The position numbers and the translations under genes are program-made. From Candidatus Delongbacteria bacterium (GTDB taxonomy: Bacteria > Delongbacteria > UBA4055): 6,012 bases of DNA. The notes beneath the pieces are model-generated. The model was not told where the DNA came from. It saw only the letters and a list, made by a program, of their open reading frames with translations, and did no database searches. The stretch is taken from positions 1 to 6,012 of the forward strand of contig JAFGUL010000029.1 in assembly GCA_016938535.1 (NCBI GenBank), written 5' to 3'. Of the stretch, positions 1-6,012 are shown piece after piece. Within the stretch, counting starts at the first letter, position 1; each line of letters opens with the position of its first letter.

Positions 1-93
1 ATTTGTATTAGCATTTTGTCCGGCATATCGGATATAGTCCAGCTGTTTTCTTCTACTAAAACGCGTAAATAATTTTCTTGATATTCGACTCAT
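1..93 (-). CDS. possible 5' end of a divergent gene, product unknown (partial)
   Basis: Reading leftwards from an ATG at 93-91, the minus strand stays open for 31 codons to the window edge. An in-frame TAA lies a few codons upstream of the ATG, so the ATG is a sensible start. The predicted N-terminus is strongly basic and Arg/Lys-rich (begins MSRISRKLFTRFSRRKQ). I do not recognise a family. The ATG has no clear Shine-Dalgarno sequence. Two things favour a real gene: the ORF begins just where the sequence turns very AT-rich, and it would be divergent from the operon on the right. Against it, 31 codons is short enough to be chance, and plus-strand frame 1 is also open from the edge to a TAA at 70-72, so the region could be the 3' end of an upstream plus-strand gene. 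Confidence 0.35.
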   Translation of the reverse strand, partial: MSRISRKLFTRFSRRKQLDYIRYAGQNANTN

Positions 94-106
94 AAAATCA
101 TAATAT
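78..106 (+). promoter_or_regulatory. candidate sigma70-like promoter for the six-gene run
   Basis: TTGATA at 78-83 (one mismatch to the TTGACA -35 consensus) is followed after exactly 17 nt by TAATAT at 101-106 (four of six matches to TATAAT). Transcription would start near 113, giving a leader of roughly 30 nt before the ATG at 143. The surrounding sequence is very AT-rich, so partial matches are expected by chance. The Bacteroidetes-type -7 element (TAnnTTTG) is not seen here. If the minus-strand ORF at 1-93 is real, this promoter's -35 lies inside its first codons. Confidence 0.4.
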
Positions 107-129
107 TAATATCTTATGTAATTATGCTT

Positions 130-137
130 GGACGGGG
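130..137 (+). promoter_or_regulatory. ribosome binding site that favours the ATG at 143
   Basis: The purine-rich GGACGGGG ends 5 nt before the ATG at 143-145. It overlaps the alternative in-frame TTG at 128-130, which has only AT-rich sequence upstream and no Shine-Dalgarno match. The match is imperfect, but it makes the ATG the better start. Confidence 0.5.
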
Positions 138-142
138 TATTA

Positions 143-1306
143 ATGTTCTACAAACCTGATTATAACGGCAACAGTATTGTGAATCTGATGAGTTCGATAT
201 CGAAAAGTTTCGGAATTGAATCGGAATACAGAGAAATAAAAAATCTGCCTGCGAAAAAACTTGAAAGCTACAGGAATGTGATAAACATAGTCATTGACGG
301 TCTCGGTTATAATTATCTGATGAAGAAAAGGAAGAATTTTTTTAAAGATCACACTATCGGAAAGATGACTTCTGTTTTTCCTTCGACGACCTCTGCATGT
401 ATTACGAGTTTTGCTACGGGCCTAGCGCCTAAGGAACACGGGGTCACCGGATGGTTCGTCAGGCTTAAGAACGAAAAATATGATATTCCATCAACTATCC
501 TTCTTTTCAATGACAGGCGGACTGAAGAGGTACTGACTGATAAAGATATAAGACCTGAGTATGTATTCTCGGATTTCAGGCTTTCTAAAAAAATGAAAAA
601 CCTGAAAGTTCTGCTTCCTGAGTCATTAATGGATTCGGTTTACACCAATTATTTTCTCGCAGATTCAGAAAAGATTGCATATAAGGGATTTGAAAATTTC
701 TTCGTTAATATGGCGGAAGCTGTCAGATCCAACAATGCCGAACGGAATTATATTTACGGATACCTTCCCGACATAGACGCCGTACTTCATAAAACGGGCA
801 GTAAATCAGAAGATCTTACAAAACTGTTCTATGCGATATCAAAACACGCAAAGAAATTTGCAGATGAAATTAAAGGAACAAATTCGATCGTGATTATAAC
901 GGCGGATCACGGCCTGATCGACGGGGAAGAGGATAAAAGACTGAATATGAATGACCTTCCCGAGATCAGTAAAATGCTCGATTTCCCCCTGTGCGGAGAG
1001 CCGAGAGCGGCATATTGCTATGTTAAGAAAAAATATATGACCGTGTTCAGGGAAAAAGTTGAAGAAAAGATCGGGTATGCCGTGAAAGTTTTTGAACGAG
1101 AAGAACTGATATCAAATGGTTTTTTCGGTCTCAACGAACCATTTCCCGGACTCGAAAGCAGAATAGGAGATTTTGTTCTGCTGTGCAAGGATAATTATGT
1201 TATAAAAGATTTCCTGAAAAATGAGGAAGTAAAATTCCACGCGGCTGACCACGGCGGACTGAGCTCGGATGAAATGTTCGTTCCGCTTATAGTGTTTGAA
1301 TCATAA
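143..1306 (+). CDS. alkaline-phosphatase-superfamily phosphodiesterase / nucleotide pyrophosphatase
   Basis: A 387-residue protein of the type I phosphodiesterase/nucleotide pyrophosphatase family, which hydrolyses phosphodiester or pyrophosphate bonds through a Thr nucleophile and two metal ions, usually zinc. Numbering from the ATG at 143, the full metal and nucleophile set is visible: Asp52 in VIDGLGY, Thr83 in FPSTTSA as the probable nucleophile, the ATGLAPKEHG block at 91-100, Asp212 and His216 in the DAVLH motif, Asp255-His256 in ITADHG, and a C-terminal ADHGGLS with His370. No signal peptide or membrane segment is evident, so it is probably cytoplasmic; many relatives are exported. It starts the gene run, 14 nt before nadC. 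A TTG at 128 would add five residues, but the Shine-Dalgarno position favours 143. The substrate cannot be told from sequence: nucleotide sugars, dinucleotides and phospholipid head groups are all handled by relatives. The family call is firm. Confidence 0.88.
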   Translation: MFYKPDYNGNSIVNLMSSISKSFGIESEYREIKNLPAKKLESYRNVINIVIDGLGYNYLMKKRKNFFKDHTIGKMTSVFPSTTSACITSFATGLAPKEHGVTGWFVRLKNEKYDIPSTILLFNDRRTEEVLTDKDIRPEYVFSDFRLSKKMKNLKVLLPESLMDSVYTNYFLADSEKIAYKGFENFFVNMAEAVRSNNAERNYIYGYLPDIDAVLHKTGSKSEDLTKLFYAISKHAKKFADEIKGTNSIVIITADHGLIDGEEDKRLNMNDLPEISKMLDFPLCGEPRAAYCYVKKKYMTVFREKVEEKIGYAVKVFEREELISNGFFGLNEPFPGLESRIGDFVLLCKDNYVIKDFLKNEEVKFHAADHGGLSSDEMFVPLIVFES

Positions 1307-1320
1307 ATTCGGAGAAAAAT

Positions 1321-2172
1321 ATGAAAGTTATTTATCTGCCTCTGATCAAAAAAGCGATCAAAGAAGATATGGGAAAAACAGGTGACATCACATCTGATTC
1401 TATTGTTTCGATCAACAAAAAAGGCAGGGCGGTACTGAAAGCAAAATCGAACGGCGTGATCTGCGGTCTTGAAGTTTTCGAGGACACTTTTTTCTTCATA
1501 GACAAAAACCTCAGCATAGAAACATTTTTTAAAGACGGAGATGTGATAGAAAGCGGAGATACAGTCGCTGTAATAAAGGGAAGTCTCAACTCGATACTCA
1601 AAGCCGAAAGGACCGCGCTCAACTTCATTCAGAGGATGTCCGGGATATCGACCTATGCAAATCAGTTCGTAAAAGCAGTTGAAGGCACAAATGCAAAGAT
1701 ATTAGATACAAGAAAAACACTTCCCGGATTCAGGACACTCGATAAATATTCAGTTAAGACCGGAGGCGCACAGAATCACAGGATAGGGCTCTTCGATATG
1801 TTTCTGATAAAAGATAATCATATTGCCGCTGCCGGAGGCATAAACAAAGCTGTTAAAAAAGCTCTTGATTATAAGTTGAAAAACAATCTGAAAGCCGGGA
1901 TCGAAATAGAGATAAAAAATATTGAAGAATTTAAAGAAGCTTTAAAACTCGGTGTTGACTGGATAATGCTTGATAATATGAATATTGAAGATATCGAAAA
2001 ATGTGTAAAGATTAATTCAGGCAGAAAAAAACTTGAAGTATCCGGGAATGTGAACATTGAAACTGTCCGTTTTCTAGCTGAGACCGGAGTGGATTACATT
2101 TCTGTCGGAGCATTGACGCACAGCGTTAAAGCACTTGACCTGAGCCTTCTTGTAGAGAAGGAGAATTTTTGA
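1321..2172 (+). CDS. nadC: nicotinate-nucleotide pyrophosphorylase, carboxylating (quinolinate phosphoribosyltransferase)
   Basis: NadC converts quinolinate and phosphoribosyl pyrophosphate to nicotinate mononucleotide, CO2 and pyrophosphate, the entry into NAD from the de novo pathway; it is cytosolic. The 283-residue length is typical. An N-terminal alpha/beta sandwich (about 1-105) contains EDMGKTGDIT at 15-24 and ends with ERTALNFIQRMSGIS (96-110). The barrel domain carries LDTRKTLPGFRTLDKYSV (128-145), GGAQNHR (148-154), LIKDNHI (162-168), EIEIKN (195-200), MLDNM (216-220) and SGN (241-243). The probable quinolinate- and PRPP-binding residues Arg131, Lys132, His153, Arg154, Lys164 and Asp218 are all present, so the enzyme should be active. 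GGAGAAAA at 1311-1318 lies just before the ATG. The stop overlaps the next start by 4 nt, suggesting translational coupling. nadA and nadB are not in this window. The identification is secure. Confidence 0.97.
   Translation: MKVIYLPLIKKAIKEDMGKTGDITSDSIVSINKKGRAVLKAKSNGVICGLEVFEDTFFFIDKNLSIETFFKDGDVIESGDTVAVIKGSLNSILKAERTALNFIQRMSGISTYANQFVKAVEGTNAKILDTRKTLPGFRTLDKYSVKTGGAQNHRIGLFDMFLIKDNHIAAAGGINKAVKKALDYKLKNNLKAGIEIEIKNIEEFKEALKLGVDWIMLDNMNIEDIEKCVKINSGRKKLEVSGNVNIETVRFLAETGVDYISVGALTHSVKALDLSLLVEKENF
2158..2163 (+). promoter_or_regulatory. ribosome binding site that fixes the TTG start at 2169
   Basis: A consensus AAGGAG inside the last codons of nadC sits 5 nt before TTG at 2169-2171. 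Starting at this TTG gives a complete lipoprotein signal peptide. The first in-frame ATG (2211-2213) would start only four residues before the lipobox Cys and destroy the signal peptide. The TTG is therefore the start. Confidence 0.8.
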
Positions 2173-3800
2173 AAATCATAATTAGAATAATACTGACGGT
2201 CTTAAGCCTGATGATCCTGAGTTGCGCAACCGATTATAAAAGAGCACCGTACGGCGGTCCGGAGGACAAATCCAGTCCGGTCATCACAGCTTCAAATCTT
2301 CCGGACAATTCTTTAAATGTTGATAAAAACAGCAGTATAAAAATAGATTTTTCAGAGTATATAGACAGGAATTCAACACGGAACGCTCTTGATATTTCCC
2401 CGCGTTCTGCAAAGAACAGATCAGAAGTTCTCTGGTACGATAAAAGTCTTAAAATCAATTTTTCGGATCTGGCTGAAAATACCACTGTAGTCATAAACAT
2501 CAATCCGTCCCTGAAAGATCTGAGAGGAAATCCTCTGACAGACTCTTATTCTATATCATTTTCAACCGGTGATATCATCGAGAAAAGAAAAATTACCGGA
2601 AAGATCAACGGGGCAATATCAGGCGACGATATCGTTTCATTCAATTATTCCCGGGTAAGAATAAACCTTTATGATATTTCATCCGCAGACAGTCTTTTAT
2701 ACGAAAGAGCAGAACCTGAATACAGTGCAGGAATATCTTCAGACAACAGTTTTGAGCTTAAGAATCTGACTTCGGGGATCTATAGGATAATCGCTTTCAA
2801 TGACCTGAACAATGACCTGAAACCTCAATTCGATAAGGAAATGTTCTCTTTTGAAAAAAATGATGCTGATCTGATGAGTAATGACAGCCTTAATTACATT
2901 TTTACACTTGGATGGAACGATGCGGTTCCGCCCTTTATTAAAAACACCTCCCTCTATTCAAATAATATTTTAAAGATCGAATTCTCGGAGGTAATGGCGG
3001 CGAAACAAAAACTGATCGACAGTCTTTATATTAATGACACTCCGTCTGATTTTGAAGAGTTTTTCAGTGAATCGGGGGGAACCGTGGTTTACGCTAAAAC
3101 AGGATCGCTGGCCACGGGAGACGCCGTCAAAATTAAGCTCAGGGACATCATTGACGGATTCGGTAATTTTATAAACCCGGATTTTAAGTCTAAAGTTCAT
3201 AATGTAACCGATTCAGTTGCAAAATACCCGTTTAGAATTACAGGAAAAATTCCCGTTAAAATAGCTTCGGATCAGATATTATCAATATCAACAAATGATA
3301 TAAGCAACGACTCTTTGGATGTGAAGCTGATCCATGAAAATGACAGCACAATAACCGGTTTGAAGAGATCAGGCTTAAACGATCCCTTTACCGTCAGCTT
3401 TGGATTAAAGGACAATAAAGTGGATCCCGGTAATTATGAAATGCAGGCTGTGAATAAAGATTCTGTTGTGGCAAAGAACAAAATTACCGTTGAGGAAGCT
3501 TTGGGATACGGCAGCATTTCCGGGACGGTCACGGCTGATTCCTGCGATTCTTACATGCTGGTTTATAAAAATGTTGAGAAAGGCGAGAAAAAAATAGAAC
3601 CGGTTAAATCCGGGGAATACAGATCAGTTCTCAGGCCGGGAAAATATCTCTGCGCTGTATTTGAGAACTGCGATAGTTCGGGAGTGTTCGGAATGGATAT
3701 ATACTCGAACAGGAATAAAAAAGCTGTTTTCTTCAGCGATACCGTTCTGGTAAGAAGAAATTGGGAAAGCACGGAGATAAATTTTAATTTTAACAGATAG
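2169..3800 (+). CDS. Ig-like (SbsA-type) domain lipoprotein, function unknown
   Basis: A 543-residue predicted envelope lipoprotein. Residues 1-18 form a signal peptide with one Arg in a hydrophobic stretch, and the lipobox ILSC places the lipid-bearing Cys at 19. A linker with the APYGGPED motif (26-33) follows; a Cys, then GGPxD and a nearby Pro, is a recurrent start in FCB-group lipoproteins. Residues about 35-133 look like a bacterial Ig-like domain of the SbsA type (Big_5), with IKIDFSEYID, strands and a C-terminal SYSISFSTG. Residues 142-210 resemble a carboxypeptidase-regulatory-like beta-sandwich ending in GIYRIIAFNDLNNDL; Asp/Asn at 212, 214 and 216 could bind Ca. A second Ig-like domain spans about 253-345 (PPFIKN, ILKIEFSEVM), and a further beta-sandwich repeat lies at about 448-500 (SISGTV, PGKYLCAVF). 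No catalytic motif is visible. It starts with TTG and overlaps nadC by 4 nt. A structural or scaffolding role at the cell surface or outer membrane is inference. The lipoprotein and Ig-like calls are good; the function is unknown. Confidence 0.85.
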   Translation: MKIIIRIILTVLSLMILSCATDYKRAPYGGPEDKSSPVITASNLPDNSLNVDKNSSIKIDFSEYIDRNSTRNALDISPRSAKNRSEVLWYDKSLKINFSDLAENTTVVININPSLKDLRGNPLTDSYSISFSTGDIIEKRKITGKINGAISGDDIVSFNYSRVRINLYDISSADSLLYERAEPEYSAGISSDNSFELKNLTSGIYRIIAFNDLNNDLKPQFDKEMFSFEKNDADLMSNDSLNYIFTLGWNDAVPPFIKNTSLYSNNILKIEFSEVMAAKQKLIDSLYINDTPSDFEEFFSESGGTVVYAKTGSLATGDAVKIKLRDIIDGFGNFINPDFKSKVHNVTDSVAKYPFRITGKIPVKIASDQILSISTNDISNDSLDVKLIHENDSTITGLKRSGLNDPFTVSFGLKDNKVDPGNYEMQAVNKDSVVAKNKITVEEALGYGSISGTVTADSCDSYMLVYKNVEKGEKKIEPVKSGEYRSVLRPGKYLCAVFENCDSSGVFGMDIYSNRNKKAVFFSDTVLVRRNWESTEINFNFNR

Positions 3801-3810
3801 AGGAGTTTTT

Positions 3811-4881
3811 ATGTACGCACTTATAATGGCGGGAGGGGTTGGATCGAGATTCTGGCCGAAAAGCAGGCTGAGAACACCGAAGCATTTGCTTACGATAATG
3901 AATGAAAAGACAATGCTTGAAAATACGATTAACAGGCTCGATCAGATAGTTAAAAGAGAAAACTGCTACATAATAACGAATAAACACCAGAAGGCTAATG
4001 TACTTAAAAGTATAAAGGACATAAAAGAAGAAAATGTTATAGCTGAGCCTTTCGGGAGAAATACTGCAGCTGCTATCGGGTACGGGGCTGTCAGGCTTAT
4101 TCTGAAAGATCCCGAAGCTGTGATGGTCGTCCTTCCGGCAGATCACTACATAAAAAATGTTCCGAAATTCACAAAAATAATCTCAAAGGCCGTTGAATAC
4201 TGCAAAAAAGACCCCGATTCTTTGATCACTATAGGCATCGAGCCGACTCATCCAGAAACAGGCTACGGCTATATTCAGACAGGTCAGGAAATTCAGAAGG
4301 GCATAAGAGAAGTCAAATCGTTTGCGGAAAAACCGAATTTTGATACCGCAGTCAGATTTCTTGAAAGCGGAGAATTCGTATGGAACAGCGGTATGTTTAT
4401 ATGGAAGGCTGAGACAATTCTCAAAAACATAAAGGCATTTATTCCCGATCTTTATGATAACCTCACGGAGTTAAAAAAAGCCATCGAAGGAAACGCTCCC
4501 GAATCAGCAATTGAAAGGATCTATACTGAAATGAGGTCGATCTCCATTGACTACGGAGTGATGGAAAGTGCGGAAAATGTTAAAGTGCTTTCAGGCGACT
4601 TCGGTTGGTCGGATGTCGGAAGCTGGTTCGAGATATACAGACTGAAAGATAAAGATGAAAAAAGAAATGTTGTTGACTGCGATAATTTTATTTCGATAGA
4701 TACCGAGGGCTGTCTCGTTTCTTCGGATGACAAGAAAAAACTCATAGCCTGCATCGGACTGCGCGATCTTTCGATCATAGATACAGCCGACAGCCTGCTC
4801 ATAACACCTCTTTCCAGGTCTCAGGATGTAAAAGAGATCGTCGAAAAGATCAAAGTGGTAAAACTTAACGATCTGCTTTAA
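3811..4881 (+). CDS. manC: mannose-1-phosphate guanylyltransferase (GDP-mannose pyrophosphorylase), short form
   Basis: Makes GDP-mannose from mannose-1-phosphate and GTP, for mannose-containing glycans and for GDP-fucose and rhamnose derivatives. The 356-residue protein has the nucleotidyltransferase fold. The pyrophosphorylase signature GGVGSRFWPKSR is at 8-19, with Pro23-Lys24 next. EPFGRNTAAAIG (79-90) contacts the nucleotide in relatives, and LPADHYI (108-114) carries the metal-binding Asp111. GYGYIQTG is at 151-158, AEKP at 172-175, WNSGMFIW at 191-198, DYGVME at 247-252 and GWSDVGSW at 265-272. The usual bifunctional ManC/AlgA has an extra C-terminal cupin-type phosphomannose isomerase domain; this protein ends without it, so it is transferase only. 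AGGAG at 3801-3805 lies 5 nt before the ATG. The gene starts 10 nt after the lipoprotein stop. No glycosyltransferase or isomerase gene is visible nearby. The call is firm; specificity for a related hexose-1-phosphate is the only real alternative. Confidence 0.95.
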   Translation: MYALIMAGGVGSRFWPKSRLRTPKHLLTIMNEKTMLENTINRLDQIVKRENCYIITNKHQKANVLKSIKDIKEENVIAEPFGRNTAAAIGYGAVRLILKDPEAVMVVLPADHYIKNVPKFTKIISKAVEYCKKDPDSLITIGIEPTHPETGYGYIQTGQEIQKGIREVKSFAEKPNFDTAVRFLESGEFVWNSGMFIWKAETILKNIKAFIPDLYDNLTELKKAIEGNAPESAIERIYTEMRSISIDYGVMESAENVKVLSGDFGWSDVGSWFEIYRLKDKDEKRNVVDCDNFISIDTEGCLVSSDDKKKLIACIGLRDLSIIDTADSLLITPLSRSQDVKEIVEKIKVVKLNDLL

Positions 4882-4895
4882 TCAGAAGGCAGTTA

Positions 4896-4904
4896 AAAGG
4901 CGGT
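4896..4904 (+). promoter_or_regulatory. strong ribosome binding site of the Crp/Fnr gene
   Basis: AAAGGCGGT differs from the full anti-16S complement AAAGGAGGT at a single base and lies 4 nt before the ATG at 4909. It is the longest Shine-Dalgarno match in the window, in its largest intergenic gap (27 nt). The regulator may therefore be translated independently of the upstream genes. Confidence 0.65.
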
Positions 4905-4908
4905 AATT

Positions 4909-5607
4909 ATGGAAGAATTAATTAAAATCGAATTTCTCAAATCTATATCTTTGTGTGACAATATGGATGACAATGATGTAAAAAACCTTGCCGAGCACTG
5001 CCGTCTGAAAAAATTTACCAAGAGAAATGTGATTTTTCTTGAGCAGGATCGCGGCGAGATGTTCTACATTATTCTTTCAGGAAAGATAAAGATAACCAAG
5101 ATAAACAACGACGGAAACGAAGTTATACTTTCTATTCTCGGACAGGGTGATTTTTTCGGAGAAATGTCGCTTCTCGATCATAACAAAAGGAATGCCAATG
5201 CTATCGCTCTCGAAGATATTGAGCTTCTGACAATTGCAAGGAATGAATTTTTAGATGTTCTTCACAGTAACACTGTTTTTACTTTTAATCTGCTGAAAAC
5301 TTTCGCTATCAGGCTGAGAACGACAGATATCAGGGTGAAAAGCTTTTTTCTTGACGATGCTCAGCAGAAGGCACTAATGATGCTTTACGACATGAGTGAG
5401 AAAATGGGAGTGATGAAAGGTAAGGATATGGTTCTTAAAGATATGCCCAATCAGACCGATCTGGCTAATCTAACGGGAATTTCGAGAGAAACTCTTTCAA
5501 GGATAAGCAAGAAATTCGAAATGAGCGATATCATAAAAAGGGATGGTAAGGATATAATAATATGCGATTACAAAGATTTTGTGGAAAGATTTATTAATGA
5601 AGATTAA
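4909..5607 (+). CDS. Crp/Fnr-family transcriptional regulator
   Basis: A 232-residue DNA-binding regulator of normal family length. Residues about 10-120 form the cyclic-nucleotide-binding beta-roll: EMFYIILSGKIKITK (50-64), then LGQGDFFGEMSLLDHNKRNA (77-96), whose Gly84-Glu85 and Arg94 match the phosphate-binding cassette of CRP; Asn95 replaces the Ser usual in cAMP-binding CRP. A dimerisation helix runs about 121-146. The C-terminal winged helix-turn-helix is at about 180-215, with recognition helix ISRETLSRISKKF (191-203). Only three Cys are present (16, 31, 219), so it lacks the four-Cys set of an FNR iron-sulfur sensor. The ligand may be a cyclic nucleotide or something else; the sequence does not settle this. 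The gene follows manC by 27 nt and overlaps the PHP gene by 11 nt. Whether it regulates this operon is unknown; I saw no clear palindromic TGTGA-type site upstream of 143. Confidence 0.93.
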   Translation: MEELIKIEFLKSISLCDNMDDNDVKNLAEHCRLKKFTKRNVIFLEQDRGEMFYIILSGKIKITKINNDGNEVILSILGQGDFFGEMSLLDHNKRNANAIALEDIELLTIARNEFLDVLHSNTVFTFNLLKTFAIRLRTTDIRVKSFFLDDAQQKALMMLYDMSEKMGVMKGKDMVLKDMPNQTDLANLTGISRETLSRISKKFEMSDIIKRDGKDIIICDYKDFVERFINED

Positions 5608-6012
5608 ATACGCTGATCTTCACATACATACCCGATATTCAGACGGAACATACAGAGTGCCAGAAGTTTTCAGAATAGCCAAAAAACACGGATTTTCCGC
5701 AGTAAGTATCACTGACCATGACAGCACTGATTCTTATCATGAGGCTCTCGAACTTTCGGTAAATTACGGTATCGAGATCATTACGGGGGTTGAGCTTTCA
5801 AGCGAGTACGGCGAATACGACATTCATATACTCGGGTATTTCATGGACCCGTTCAATGCAAGACTGATAAGCTATCTTAAAGATTTCAGAACCGCAAGGG
5901 CGGAAAGAGCAAAAAAAATGACCGAGCTGCTTCAGGACGACGGTATTGATGTCAGGTATGAGGATATACTCAAAATTTCACCCGACGGGGCAATTGCAAG
6001 ACCGCATATAGC
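5597..6012 (+). CDS. PHP-domain metal-dependent phosphoesterase, TrpH/YciV-like (3' end beyond window)
   Basis: Starts at ATG 5597-5599, inside the end of the Crp/Fnr gene (11-nt overlap), and is open to the right edge: 138 full codons plus two bases. The PHP motifs are in order: ADLHIHTRYSDGT (6-18) with His9, His11 and Asp16; SITDHDST (37-44) with Asp40 and His41; TGVELSSEYG (63-72) with Glu66; DIHILGYF (75-82) with His77; then RAERAKKM (101-108) and a final ARPHIA with His137. This order and spacing match the TrpH/YciV-like group, cytoplasmic metal-dependent phosphoesterases of which E. coli RNase AM is a characterised member (RNA 5'-end processing and oligonucleotide or pAp degradation). 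The exact substrate is inferred only from the family. The weak GGAAAG at 5582-5587 suggests coupling to the upstream gene. The group's usual GRPHIA has Ala instead of Gly (residue 134). The family is secure; substrate and C-terminus are unseen. Confidence 0.88.
   Translation, partial: MKIKYADLHIHTRYSDGTYRVPEVFRIAKKHGFSAVSITDHDSTDSYHEALELSVNYGIEIITGVELSSEYGEYDIHILGYFMDPFNARLISYLKDFRTARAERAKKMTELLQDDGIDVRYEDILKISPDGAIARPHI

Noticed and set aside
1..72. Plus-strand frame 1 open from the edge to TAA at 70-72, as the tail of an upstream gene
   Set aside because: Only 23 codons with no recognisable motif. It cannot be excluded, but the minus-strand start looked slightly more protein-like and lies at the edge of the AT-rich gap.
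128..142. TTG start at 128 for the phosphodiesterase, adding five residues
   Set aside because: There is no Shine-Dalgarno sequence before it. The purine-rich GGACGGGG is correctly placed for the ATG at 143 and would lie inside the longer reading.
1332..1628. Minus-strand ORF of 98 codons
   Set aside because: It is antisense to the N-terminal half of nadC, is low-complexity Ser/Leu-rich, and is explained by the codon pattern of the real gene.
2234..3772. Several minus-strand ORFs of about 70-90 codons opposite the lipoprotein gene
   Set aside because: They have no recognisable domains, and the plus strand carries a complete signal peptide and Ig-like domains throughout.
3790..4146. Minus-strand ORF of 118 codons
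   Set aside because: It lies opposite the well-conserved nucleotidyltransferase core of manC and shows no family motif; it is an antisense shadow.
4882..4908. Possible terminator between manC and the regulator
   Set aside because: The 27 nt contain no GC-rich stem followed by a T run; they mainly hold the ribosome binding site.
4953..4968. TGTGA half-site resembling a CRP box
   Set aside because: There is no matching inverted half at the right spacing, and it lies inside the Crp/Fnr coding sequence; a chance match.

Overview
The window looks like an ordinary chromosomal segment of a moderately AT-rich bacterium with an FCB-type (Bacteroidota/Ignavibacteria or related candidate-phylum) flavour. 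This rests on three things. The lipoprotein has a Cys followed by a GGPxD motif and SbsA-type Ig-like domains, an arrangement common in that superphylum. The mannose-1-phosphate guanylyltransferase is the short, single-domain form. Arg codons are mostly AGA/AGG and Ile often uses ATA. The phylum is an inference; no rRNA or other marker is present.

Layout. Positions 1-93 hold the possible start of a minus-strand gene running off the left edge. Positions 94-142 are a short AT-rich gap with a sigma70-like promoter candidate pointing right. From 143 to the right edge, six plus-strand genes are packed head to tail: an alkaline-phosphatase-superfamily phosphodiesterase/nucleotide pyrophosphatase (143-1306), nadC (1321-2172), an Ig-like-domain lipoprotein (2169-3800), a mannose-1-phosphate guanylyltransferase (3811-4881), a Crp/Fnr-type regulator (4909-5607) and a PHP-domain phosphoesterase cut by the window end (5597-6012). 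Spacings are 14 nt, a 4-nt overlap, 10 nt, 27 nt and an 11-nt overlap. I saw no terminator hairpin between them, so they are probably one transcription unit, with a possible internal promoter only in the 27-nt gap.

How the genes fit together. The set does not form one pathway. It combines NAD synthesis (NadC), sugar-nucleotide supply for glycans or glycoconjugates (GDP-mannose), an envelope lipoprotein, a probable small-molecule-responsive regulator and two metal-dependent phosphoesterases. This looks like a housekeeping cluster.

I found no CRISPR array, insertion sequence, tRNA, rRNA, phage gene or recognisable defence system. Nothing in the window convincingly represents an undescribed system. 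The best leads are small: the lipoprotein of unknown role, the nucleotide-pyrophosphatase-like gene beside nadC, and the mixed CRP/FNR recognition helix of the regulator.
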